A stretch of 64,000 nt of DNA from Bacteroides rodentium JCM 16496 (GCF_000614125.1 NZ_BAKJ01000011.1:51901-115900); one strand, 5' to 3'. Counted from the first letter of the stretch, positions 25,826 to 33,582 are shown. The notes: a model not told the origin generated them from the letters alone. Made by a program: numbers and translations.

Positions 25826-26851
25826 TCAGATTGTTTTCAAATTCTGTTTTGAGTACCATGCCTGATACGCGGCGGCATACTCCTGACGTTCCCGCTCCAG
25901 GGAATCTCTCATCTCAGGGGTGTACCCGAGCAGGCGGATGTATCCTCCGTTATAGCCGGTGAGTTCGCACCTTATTCCGGCTTCCTCCAGTTTGTCGATG
26001 CGTTTTTGGGCCATTTTTGCGCTTGAATATTCCTTCGGCCAAAAATAGAGTTCGCCCCGTGAGCCGAAACAGTCTTCCCCCAGAATTATTTCCCCGGCAT
26101 ACTTCCGGCTTTCGATGAAGCCGAAACGCGCTTTGCCCAATGCCCGGCGCATTGCCTTGTGTGCCGGACCTTCCGGATGCTTGAATACCTCCGGCTTGTC
26201 TTTGCTGCCGAGTTTGGGTGGTTCCACCTTGTACGGCTGTTTGTAACTTCCGATTCCGAGCGTCAGGTAAAAGTTGGTATGGAAATAGTCCGTCATGGGG
26301 TCGCTGTCATCGAAATTGTATGACATGATGAAATCGTAGATATTCATCATTACTTCTTTTGTCCTGTCTGTCAATGATTTGTCTGAAGCGATACGATAGT
26401 GGTTGACATCACCTTGAACTTTTCCGGACTCTTTGGTGAACGCCTCGAAATCCGCTTTCATCAACCGGATATGGATGGAGAGGTAATTCTCCCGTCTGAC
26501 AGAGAACTTGTATCCCGGATAGGTCTCCTTGAGCCATGCCCGTACCAGTTCCACGATTTCCGGTGCGTGCTGTCCCTTGTAATTGCGGCCTTTCCAGCGA
26601 TATTCGTTATACACGTACTCGGTGTATTCCTTTGCCGTGGCTCCCGGATAGTCATATTCATATCCGGTTGAAGTCGCAAAGACATCCGGTTTGTCTTTCC
26701 AAGCCTCAAAAAGCCTTTCAAACTCGGTGTTCACCCGTTGCATGATTGCGGTGTCGCCACCCTTGTCCGGGTGGTGCTGCAATGCCAGTCGGCGGTACTC
26801 CTTCTTCAAGTCCGCCAGAGAGTGTATGTTCTGAAAATAGGTCATAGCCAT
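25826..26851 (-). CDS. J-domain (DnaJ-like) protein
   Basis: 341 residues from MAMTYFQNIHSLADLKKEYR at 26851. The first 60 residues are a J domain with the HPD motif (LALQHHPDKGGD) that stimulates DnaK ATPase. The remaining 280 residues lack the Gly/Phe and zinc regions of DnaJ; a C-terminal YFWPKEYSSAKMAQKRIDKL is conspicuous. It may recruit host DnaK to an ICE-encoded substrate or to incoming DNA-protein complexes, which is inference. Its neighbours in the operon are all unknown proteins. Confidence 0.7.
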   Translation of the reverse strand: MAMTYFQNIHSLADLKKEYRRLALQHHPDKGGDTAIMQRVNTEFERLFEAWKDKPDVFATSTGYEYDYPGATAKEYTEYVYNEYRWKGRNYKGQHAPEIVELVRAWLKETYPGYKFSVRRENYLSIHIRLMKADFEAFTKESGKVQGDVNHYRIASDKSLTDRTKEVMMNIYDFIMSYNFDDSDPMTDYFHTNFYLTLGIGSYKQPYKVEPPKLGSKDKPEVFKHPEGPAHKAMRRALGKARFGFIESRKYAGEIILGEDCFGSRGELYFWPKEYSSAKMAQKRIDKLEEAGIRCELTGYNGGYIRLLGYTPEMRDSLERERQEYAAAYQAWYSKQNLKTI

Positions 26852-26858
26852 AAGTTTT

Positions 26859-27068
26859 TTATGCCCCTGCGAGGCGGTTGATAAAATATTCCCGGTAGTC
26901 AAGGTCAAGACCGAGGTTGAGACAGGCCGTTTCCATGTCATCTTCCCTCAAATCATCTGCCTCCTGCAATTCGCGCAGATACCGGATTTCGGAGTCCAGG
27001 TATTCCCGTGCTTCCGTTTGACTGCAACCGCATGAGCTGCCGATCAGACTGATAATGTTTCCTCGCAT
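26859..27068 (-). CDS. Small acidic hypothetical protein
   Basis: 69 residues, MRGNIISLIGSSCGCSQTEA to the end, helical and acidic. It lies 7 bp upstream of the J-domain gene and overlaps the upstream gene by 25 bp. No family recognised. Confidence 0.45.
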   Translation of the reverse strand: MRGNIISLIGSSCGCSQTEAREYLDSEIRYLRELQEADDLREDDMETACLNLGLDLDYREYFINRLAGA

Positions 27069-27343
27069 ACTGTTTGATTTTTGGGGTTACTGTTCCTTTT
27101 TCTGAAGCGTCGTCCGTCATATATCGAGACGGCCCGTTCCACCAGAATCCTGCGGTTGTCTTCCGAGAGTTCCAGGTAGAACCGTTCCGCCGCGCCGAAT
27201 GTGCCCTTGTCTGTCGCCACGCACCATTTTTCCCAGAAATGCGGGTACATGCCGCCATACACGGCTTTGCATTCCTCCTCGCTCCAGGCGTTCCACATGT
27301 AGTAGAAGAAACTGGAGACGGTATTTTCCGCTTGATATTTCAT
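27044..27343 (-). CDS. Hypothetical protein, 99 residues
   Basis: Starts MKYQAENTVSSFFYYMWNAW; tryptophan and tyrosine rich N-terminal half, with WEKWCVATDKGTFGAAERFY in the middle. No signal or family recognised. The overall shape (short, aromatic, FWEKW motif) resembles the 92-residue protein at 22818, whose centre reads YYEKWTGCFKQNLWD; the two may be distant relatives. Overlaps the upstream gene by 4 bp. Confidence 0.55.
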   Translation of the reverse strand: MKYQAENTVSSFFYYMWNAWSEEECKAVYGGMYPHFWEKWCVATDKGTFGAAERFYLELSEDNRRILVERAVSIYDGRRFRKRNSNPKNQTVCEETLSV

Positions 27344-27939
27344 GGTTCTTCTATTTGTGATTCTACATTGTTTGTTTCTCTCAGTTGATGCCACACAGCC
27401 TCATACATCTCATGAAGCCAGTCTATGTTCTTTGCGCCGAGTTCAAACGGGCTGTGACACTGCACCTCGTCACCGCTTTCTTTCTCTTCGGCAAGGACGG
27501 TCAGGCTGTCCGCCGTTACCCGGAGTCCTGTCACCCTGCATTCATATGGTTCTCCGTTCTTGCCAAACCATATCACCCAGACCGGATCATAATCCTCTTC
27601 CGGAAGACGAATTTCTTTCATGCAGTGAGCATGGAGCAACTGCCGTATCGCGTCGATGATGTCCCCCCGCAGTTCCTTGATCCTGCCGCTGAAATCAACG
27701 GCTTCTGACGGTAAACTTCCTTTTCCGCCTCTTTCCTGCAAGGAGAGAATCCGCGTGTCGGGATGGATACAGAAATCCCAGTCCAACACTTCATCGTCAT
27801 CGCGTGTCGTGTGGATATCGCCGCCCAAAACAAGACCGCAATCGTCATTTACCATTCTTTTTGCTTCATCGCGGTCTTCTGCCGCTACCGTGTAAGTGCC
27901 CTCGAAGGAATACCTTACTCTTATGTCATATCTTTTCAT
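27340..27939 (-). CDS. Hypothetical protein, 199 residues
   Basis: Starts MKRYDIRVRYSFEGTYTVAA, a short strand-rich domain with a DEAKRMVNDDC helix like small viral/element folds, then a second domain from about 100 (IWFGKNGEPYECRVTGLRV). No family recognised. ATGA overlap with the next gene shows translational coupling. Confidence 0.55.
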   Translation of the reverse strand: MKRYDIRVRYSFEGTYTVAAEDRDEAKRMVNDDCGLVLGGDIHTTRDDDEVLDWDFCIHPDTRILSLQERGGKGSLPSEAVDFSGRIKELRGDIIDAIRQLLHAHCMKEIRLPEEDYDPVWVIWFGKNGEPYECRVTGLRVTADSLTVLAEEKESGDEVQCHSPFELGAKNIDWLHEMYEAVWHQLRETNNVESQIEEP

Positions 27940-27986
27940 GATTCTTTCCATTTGATTGTTGATACCAGATTCATTGCCCGGAAGGA

Positions 27987-28484
27987 TTACCGGATATTCA
28001 ATATTGCGCTAAAGGCATGTGGGTCAAGCCTGTAAAACGTCGGAAGGTTAAGTGTGACCATCGGGTAGCTTACCCAGCCGCTCTGACGTCTATAACCTGT
28101 ATCCTCAGCCAATTTGTTGGACAGAAGGAACTCCATGGCATCAGGATTGTTGTTGATGTCCACGAATGCCCTGTCAGGCAGTGAGAATGCCGCCTTATCT
28201 TCTAAGTTGACCGTCAGGACCGTGTATATCTCATGGGTCACGGGATCTTTCAGAGACAATGCCGGCCAGCCGTTATGGTACATTTCAATCACGATTGAGA
28301 GACGGCTTTCCTGATACAGGAAAGTCTCTTCCATGGACGGATGGTCGCATTTGACAATTTCAAAATCATCCTCCCCTTTGGTAAATGTCACCATCGGATA
28401 GGATACATCGACAAAACATTCCTCTTCCCGGTAACAGAGATGTTCTTTTCCCTCTGAACGGATTATAGCCAATCGGGTGTTCAT
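27987..28484 (-). CDS. Conserved ICE protein (DUF4313-like)
   Basis: 165 residues from MNTRLAIIRSEGKEHLCYRE. Strand-rich with FVDINNNPDAMEFLLSNKLA near residue 110 and a C-terminal LNLPTFYRLDP. Resembles the DUF4313 proteins common in Bacteroides elements, as far as I recall. Function unknown. Confidence 0.5.
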   Translation of the reverse strand: MNTRLAIIRSEGKEHLCYREEECFVDVSYPMVTFTKGEDDFEIVKCDHPSMEETFLYQESRLSIVIEMYHNGWPALSLKDPVTHEIYTVLTVNLEDKAAFSLPDRAFVDINNNPDAMEFLLSNKLAEDTGYRRQSGWVSYPMVTLNLPTFYRLDPHAFSAILNIR

Positions 28485-28534
28485 ATTCGTAACTGGTTTT
28501 AAAATTATTGACTTGCAAGTTAATTGGCCGGCAT

Positions 28535-28786
28535 TCACCTGCCTGTTTCTTTAAACGTGTGATTGTCACCGCCTGCGGACATTTGGGAGAGTTGCAGTCT
28601 CACCGCCTTGATTTTCCCAATCAGTTCGTCCTCCCTTCGGAATGAGGGGGTACATTTGGTACGCCTCATCCCGGCTCCCCAGGGGATGCCGCCGCATACT
28701 TTTCTCAGGCGTGCCTTTTCGCTTTCCAGGGCCGACTCCAGACGGGCCGGCCTGCGTCGCAACGATTCTTCGGTCACAGTTCTCAT
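28535..28786 (-). CDS. Small basic hypothetical protein
   Basis: 83 residues, arginine-rich, starting MRTVTEESLRRRPARLESAL, mostly helical. A 9-bp inverted repeat TATGGTGAC/GTCACCATA (28805-28836) lies just upstream of its start, like the short hairpins before the genes at 23096, 23668 and 31169. No family recognised. Confidence 0.45.
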   Translation of the reverse strand: MRTVTEESLRRRPARLESALESEKARLRKVCGGIPWGAGMRRTKCTPSFRREDELIGKIKAVRLQLSQMSAGGDNHTFKETGR

Positions 28787-28854
28787 GATCTCATTGTTTT
28801 TTTGTATGGTGACGGGTCGGAAAGACAGTCACCATACCGTCGTTATGTGTCACG

Positions 28855-29742
28855 TTATATTTTAGCTTTTTCCCTTTTGATGCCTCTCAGGACGTACAAC
28901 AGGTGCAGGAACAGCTCCCTGTCGTAAATTCGGAAGAAGAACGGCTCGCCTGTTTCCCTGACCGTTCCGGTAAACGACACGGACTCCCGGTTCACGGGAT
29001 ATTGGAGGAAGTTGCCATTTGCCAGCAGGATGTGCTTTTTCTTCATCACTTCGCCTAGGAACTTGTCCATATCGTCGTTTTCCTCATAGCCGGAGAAGTA
29101 GAGGAAATGATGACGGCGCAGGCTTCGCAGGATTTTGGCGGTTTCCAGCCTTACATCCCTGCCTGACGATTCGTCCGTTCCTCTCATCAGGTTGCAGATG
29201 AACTTCTTCTCGCCATTTATGTCAAGAAACAGATAAGGAACTATAATTATAGAGGCATGCCGTGCGTGGTCAGAGATGACCATCGGCTTTTCTTTCAGGA
29301 TGTCTCCTTTGAAGGTAATGTTCCGGTAATGGTTGTCCATCTGCCGTTCCAGTTCCTTTCTTGGCGTGGTAACGGAGCGGAGTCCCGTGAAGTAGCGTCC
29401 GCCCGCCCGGAAGCAGAACCGGTAGATGTCCGCATGATAAGGCTCTCCCAGGAAAAAGAAATTCCGGGTATGGCGGATGGGGGGCAAGACATCCATGTAG
29501 TCGAAATATCTTTCTTCCGTAATCTCACTGAACGGGGCGCAGAGGGATTGCAGGTGGATGCGTATCATCTTGCGGACGGTATTTCCGGACACGGCTATGA
29601 GGTACGGGTTCTTTTCCCTGTCCCTCAGTTCCTCCAGTGTCTCATGATGGTAGTCGCCGTGTATTCCGTCAGACATGGTGGTCACGCAGCTGCCGTCAAA
29701 ACTGCGTGAATCGACTACGAATTTCAGTTTGTCGTTATTCAT
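28855..29742 (-). CDS. Hypothetical protein, 295 residues
   Basis: Starts MNNDKLKFVVDSRSFDGSCV. Soluble and mixed alpha/beta; repeated FFF/YF aromatic clusters (RNFFFLGEPYHADIYRFCF near 115). No family, signal or membrane segment recognised. It starts 3 bp from the end of the next upstream gene, so the pair is co-translated. Confidence 0.55.
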   Translation of the reverse strand: MNNDKLKFVVDSRSFDGSCVTTMSDGIHGDYHHETLEELRDREKNPYLIAVSGNTVRKMIRIHLQSLCAPFSEITEERYFDYMDVLPPIRHTRNFFFLGEPYHADIYRFCFRAGGRYFTGLRSVTTPRKELERQMDNHYRNITFKGDILKEKPMVISDHARHASIIIVPYLFLDINGEKKFICNLMRGTDESSGRDVRLETAKILRSLRRHHFLYFSGYEENDDMDKFLGEVMKKKHILLANGNFLQYPVNRESVSFTGTVRETGEPFFFRIYDRELFLHLLYVLRGIKREKAKI

Positions 29743-29745
29743 GGT

Positions 29746-30876
29746 TCAGATGTTTTGAAGGTTCAACACTCTCTTGGCGGCACTGAGGGCGTTGGAGGTG
29801 AGCTGCCGTTGCCATGCCTTGTTTCTGGGTGACCAGCGGAATCCGGAGGATTTCAGCTCCTTTCGTATGTTGTCTTCGGGAATCCTGTCAAACAGGATCT
29901 GAAGGCGGTCTTCCCCATAGTTCCATACAAGTGTCCCGCCCTCGAACGGCACTTCCTTGTTTTCCCGGCTTTGCACCGCTTTCAGCCTTTCGCGCATCCG
30001 TTCCGCAAGTTCCGGCAATTGGAAGAATTTGTTTCTTGGGGTGATGACGGGTTTCCTTACCCTTGCGTTATATTCGGAAATGAAGTCCACGGCCCTGCGG
30101 ACGATTTCCACTTCCCCGTGATTGGCGAAGGTGGATACCTTGTTCAGGATGCTGCTGACGAACAGGGCACGGTTATAACCCCGGCATTGTCCGGTGTCAA
30201 TCCCGTGGATGGTGTCGGCGCTGCTCTTGATGTCGCGTTTGAGCGTCTGCCATGCCTTTTCCAGTTTTTCTTCCTCCGGTCGTGCGGCTTCCTTTTTCCG
30301 TCTGACGGCTTCAAGAACCTTTTGCCGCCAATTGCGGAACTCCTCGTAGCGGTTCTGATAGCTTCTGTTCGTATTCTCCTGCCTGTGGTAATCAAATCCG
30401 CCCCGTCCCGTCACCATCGGGTTGGCGCAGCGTGAGAGGGCCGAGAGCTGGGCGGATAGCTTTTTCCGGTAGGCGGCGATGTATGTATCCCGTTCCTCTT
30501 CCTGCATGAGTTGCAGGTCGTTGTGCAGCTCCTCCCCGTAAATCATGATGTCCGTCTCGCCACGAATCTCCGGGTCGAAGGAACTCCAGGCGTATGCGTC
30601 GCAAGCCTGTTTCCACATATCCTCCAGATAGCCAGGATGTTTGAACGCTACGGCTTCCCAGTCTTTGAAGTCCCTGGAATGCAATTCATTCCGATCTTCC
30701 GGATTTCCGTACAGGTGTACATAGTTGCCCGTTCCATGATGCTCCTTTCTGAAATGGAACGGTACGGGAGGATGGTCCGTACCCTTTTCCCGGATCATCG
30801 TGACCCGGTGCGCATTCTCTGCGGTAAGGCCCGTTACTTGTTCTTCCCGGACCTTTGCTGTTGTTGTTTCAGTCAT
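29746..30876 (-). CDS. Large polyvalent-type protein of a conjugative element
   Basis: 376 residues from MTETTTAKVREEQVTGLTAE at 30876, giving a 4-bp ATGA overlap with the upstream gene. The C-terminus carries IRKELKSSGFRWSPRNKAWQ, a motif found at the end of many large polyvalent and helicase-linked proteins of phages and elements; the middle is helical and basic. These proteins often accompany incoming DNA. No catalytic motif is visible. Confidence 0.55.
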   Translation of the reverse strand: MTETTTAKVREEQVTGLTAENAHRVTMIREKGTDHPPVPFHFRKEHHGTGNYVHLYGNPEDRNELHSRDFKDWEAVAFKHPGYLEDMWKQACDAYAWSSFDPEIRGETDIMIYGEELHNDLQLMQEEERDTYIAAYRKKLSAQLSALSRCANPMVTGRGGFDYHRQENTNRSYQNRYEEFRNWRQKVLEAVRRKKEAARPEEEKLEKAWQTLKRDIKSSADTIHGIDTGQCRGYNRALFVSSILNKVSTFANHGEVEIVRRAVDFISEYNARVRKPVITPRNKFFQLPELAERMRERLKAVQSRENKEVPFEGGTLVWNYGEDRLQILFDRIPEDNIRKELKSSGFRWSPRNKAWQRQLTSNALSAAKRVLNLQNI

Positions 30877-31169
30877 AACCGTTGCCATTCACAAATTATT
30901 TCTACCAGTTCTTCGTCCGCCAGTTTTTGGATTTCCTCGTCCGAGCAATAGCAGGCGATTTCCTCGTCCAGCTTGAAAGCTGCCGGGTCAAGGCTTCTGA
31001 TGCCGTCCAGCAGTTCCGGCACCAGGCTGTCTGCGGCAATCGTATAGCTTCCGTCCCTGCCTTGTACCTTCCGTGCGGGATAGTTCCTTTCCCGATAAAC
31101 CAACATTCTCATTTTCGGATTGGCACCCTGCTGTCCTTTGTGGACTTTGCTTGTTGTCTCTCTGTTCAT
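30873..31169 (-). CDS. Hypothetical protein, 98 residues
   Basis: Starts MNRETTSKVHKGQQGANPKM; an N-terminal basic part, then an acidic C-terminus (DEEIACYCSDEEIQKLADEE). No family recognised. It is the first gene of the minus-strand block. Hairpin copy 3 and a short stem (CGGCTC/GAGCCG, 31201-31216) lie directly upstream. Confidence 0.5.
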   Translation of the reverse strand: MNRETTSKVHKGQQGANPKMRMLVYRERNYPARKVQGRDGSYTIAADSLVPELLDGIRSLDPAAFKLDEEIACYCSDEEIQKLADEELVEIICEWQRL

Positions 31170-31224
31170 ACCTTCATTTTTTTAGTTTGTTTGACATGAT
31201 CGGCTCCGTGGAGCCGGTTTTTCG

Positions 31225-31386
31225 GTTTCTTACTTGCCGGACTGTCCTTTGCCGGGGATTGCGCAAGGTTGGCAAAAGAAAATACCGCAGCGAAGCGAGG
31301 ATGATTTTCTTTTAGCCAACCAGCCCCTGAAAGGGGCCGCCTTGCGCAATCAACCCGGCAAAGGGCTATATTTGCAGGTAAGAAAT
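31225..31386. repeat. Hairpin element, copy 3
   Basis: Arms GTTTCTTAC (31225 on) and GTAAGAAAT (to 31386); 51-bp core at 31269-31319. The core differs from copies 1 and 2 at two positions only: G to A at core position 6 and C to T at position 45. These are opposite each other in the stem, so pairing is kept. The right arm holds TATATTTG at 31367-31374, an exact -7 match. The inner arms GATTGCGCAAGG/CCTTGCGCAATC pair perfectly. Confidence 0.85.
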
Positions 31387-31571
31387 TGAAAGAATGGCTG
31401 GGATTTTCAATTTGTCGGATACAACATGTAATAAGTGTAATGAGCAAATTTAAAAGCATACAACGAAGGTTTTTCAAATATTTTCCAAACTATCGGATAT
31501 CAATATCATATCGTAAAACAAGCGAAGGCGTGGCATTCCGGAATAAATACATATCTTCGCGTCAAAGGTGA

Positions 31572-31988
31572 TTGATTGAAATGAATACATTCTCTGCTTT
31601 TGATACGGGTGTCATGGTAGCTCTCTTGCTGGGTATTGAGTTTCTTAGGAGTGATATCCAAACAATTCTCTATTGTAAAAGAAACGATCCCGGGATTTTT
31701 AAGAGCTGCCTGTATACATTGTTTATATTGTTGGCAAGTCTTTATTCCATTGTGGCCGGAGCCATGCTTAACCCCGAGCCCGTACCCGTTTATGAATTGA
31801 TGCCCGGTTTTCAAATAGGAGTTTATGGTTCTTGCTTTTTGTTTATATTTCTTGTCATCGCCGGTCTTTACCGTAAAATATTACCTCTCGTCCTTTTGGG
31901 GTACGCTATGGTATATGTAATCGGTGTACTGATACCGTTACTTGGATATGTAGTGTCCATGATGAATTATTTCGCCAGTACAGGATGA
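31572..31988 (+). CDS. Hypothetical membrane protein
   Basis: 138 residues; start at 31572, or 31581 (MNTFSAFD). Four hydrophobic segments: about 12-24, 46-66 (LYTLFILLASLYSIVAGAML), 83-101 and 104-130. No family recognised. It is transcribed rightward from hairpin copy 3, whose -7 box is about 200 bp upstream, and ends before a terminator-like hairpin. Lower GC than the block around it. Confidence 0.6.
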   Translation: MIEMNTFSAFDTGVMVALLLGIEFLRSDIQTILYCKRNDPGIFKSCLYTLFILLASLYSIVAGAMLNPEPVPVYELMPGFQIGVYGSCFLFIFLVIAGLYRKILPLVLLGYAMVYVIGVLIPLLGYVVSMMNYFASTG

Positions 31989-32045
31989 TTATGAAGACCA
32001 AAGATGTTTTCCAGAGAAAATGGATAACAGACAGTATAACAAAAA

Positions 32046-32070
32046 GAAGGTATCCTTTTCAGATACCTTC
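32046..32070. terminator. Terminator-like hairpin
   Basis: AAGGTATC and GATACCTT form an 8-bp stem between the convergent membrane-protein and integrase genes. Confidence 0.55.
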
Positions 32071-32091
32071 AATGACGGGCCGGTTGCATAT

Positions 32092-33327
32092 TTACCATTC
32101 CAGACGTTCCTTCACATTGTTCATCGCCTCTTTCAGGCTGCTGTTCATGACCCGCGCATAATGCTGCGTCATGCGTGTGGAAGCATGTCCGAGCATGACG
32201 GACACGTCCTGCAAGGGTACATTGTTGGCGAGCGTGACGGTGGTCCCGAAAGTGTGCCTGGCAACGTGCGTGGTCAGATTTTTCTTTATGCCGCAGAAAT
32301 CGGCGATTTCCTTGAGGTAGCTGTTCATTTTCTGGTTGCACATGACAGGCAGGCAGCATCCTTTCTTTACGCAGATCGGATGTTCCCTGTATTTCTCCAA
32401 TATGGCCAGTGGAACGGGCAGCAGCGGGATGTTGCTGATGGAAGACGCTTTTCTGCGGTGTTCCAACTTGACCCTTCCCTTCCTTATCCACCAGTCACCG
32501 AGATTGTCCTGTACCAGGTTTTCACCACTCAGAGTGGCGACATCGGAGAACGCCAGACCAGTGAAGCACGCGAAGACAAATATGTCCCTGACCAGCTCGA
32601 GCCGTGGGATGGTGAATTTCTTTTTCATGACGGCCTGCAACTCGTCGTAGGTCAGGAATACCGGATCGGTCTCGTCCTGTTCCATCTTGTAACCGTAAAA
32701 GGGATTCTTGCGCATCCATTCCTTTGCCAATGCCATGTTGGTGAATTTCTTGAAACATTTCATGTAGCGGACTATCGTGTTACGGCACAGTCCCCCCTCC
32801 GTTTTCAGGTAAATGTCAAACGCGCGGATGAACTCCGGTGTCAGCTCATGGAAGGTGATATCCTCCTTGCCGTAATAAGAGGGGATAAGCCGCTGCAATT
32901 TCTTCACCACGTTCTTGTACCGGTTGATCGTAACGGGAGAGTAGTCTATGCCTGCCAGTGTTTCCATTTCCTTGATGCCATCCTGCATGGAACCGAGCAA
33001 TGTACGCATTTCGGTGTCTTTCCCGAAAACACGTTTCAGGATCAGTTTCGGGGTAATCAGGGCCTGTTCCAATACCAGTTCCTTGTGTTTCTCAAGGGCA
33101 CGTGCGTGTAACTCCGCAATATAGGTATTCAATGCGATGGATGCCCTGTCCCTGCCCTTGCTGCATCCTTTGGCCGCATTCCATAAGTTCAGAGGCACGC
33201 TTCTTTGGATACGGGCATCGTCGTAGCTCCCGTTGATGGTTATCCGCATCAGTACGGGGGCCTCACCGTTTTTCAACAATTTCGTTTTGAGCACGAAAAA
33301 AAGAATGTTCATTGTTCCTTGTTTCAT
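32092..33327 (-). CDS. int: IntDOT-like tyrosine recombinase (ICE integrase)
   Basis: 411 residues from MKQGTMNILFFVLKTKLL at 33327, the same length I recall for IntDOT; the frame extends upstream but without a better start. C-terminal catalytic residues: H354 and R357 in HVARHTFG, H381 in LGHAST, and nucleophile Y390 in QHYAR. The first arginine of the family is replaced by alanine (FTGLAFSD, residue 259). IntDOT is known to lack the same arginine, with serine at 259. It should integrate and excise the element. It sits at the right end of the ICE, reading inward, 250 bp from the candidate attachment core. Confidence 0.92.
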   Translation of the reverse strand: MKQGTMNILFFVLKTKLLKNGEAPVLMRITINGSYDDARIQRSVPLNLWNAAKGCSKGRDRASIALNTYIAELHARALEKHKELVLEQALITPKLILKRVFGKDTEMRTLLGSMQDGIKEMETLAGIDYSPVTINRYKNVVKKLQRLIPSYYGKEDITFHELTPEFIRAFDIYLKTEGGLCRNTIVRYMKCFKKFTNMALAKEWMRKNPFYGYKMEQDETDPVFLTYDELQAVMKKKFTIPRLELVRDIFVFACFTGLAFSDVATLSGENLVQDNLGDWWIRKGRVKLEHRRKASSISNIPLLPVPLAILEKYREHPICVKKGCCLPVMCNQKMNSYLKEIADFCGIKKNLTTHVARHTFGTTVTLANNVPLQDVSVMLGHASTRMTQHYARVMNSSLKEAMNNVKERLEW

Positions 33328-33455
33328 CACTTTTGTTTTTTTAGAGGTGTTACATCCAATTGTTTCGTCAAAACCGGATGGCATGAGGACGTGAAACGAA
33401 ATGTTAAATTCGGTGGCTTTTTTGAGGGACTTGTGGAATAGCCATAAAAATCCCA

Positions 33456-33524
33456 TTTTTATCAGGTTCGAATTGCCTTTTGTATCCCGGGTTCGATTCC
33501 TTTTTTTATCCCGATGGGAAATAC
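33456..33524 (+). repeat. Three 22-bp iterons beside int (candidate arm-type sites)
   Basis: Units start at 33456, 33479 and 33503 (23-24 bp apart) and share TTTKTATC followed by a CGGGTTCGATTCC-like stretch; the third is more diverged (CCGATGGGAAATACC). Regularly spaced repeats between int and the end of the element are expected for arm-type binding sites of a tyrosine recombinase. Confidence 0.55.
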
Positions 33525-33572
33525 CGAATTTTTAAATTTCTTTCACATTTCTAACTCCATCCGGTCATGTGT

Positions 33573-33582
33573 GCAAAATTAC
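33573..33582 (-). other. Candidate attR core (GTAnnTTTGC)
   Basis: The minus strand reads GTAATTTTGC, an exact match to the core used by CTnDOT-type integrases. It marks the likely boundary: ICE to the left, chromosome to the right. The left-end copy is outside the window, so the repeat cannot be confirmed. Confidence 0.5.

Noticed and set aside
32020..33111. 363-codon plus-strand frame opposite int
   Set aside because: Antisense shadow of the integrase gene.
33485..33510. GGGTTCGATTCC near int as a direct repeat of the tRNA-Phe 3' end
   Set aside because: It is in the opposite orientation to the tRNA and part of the iteron series, so it does not support integration into the tRNA.
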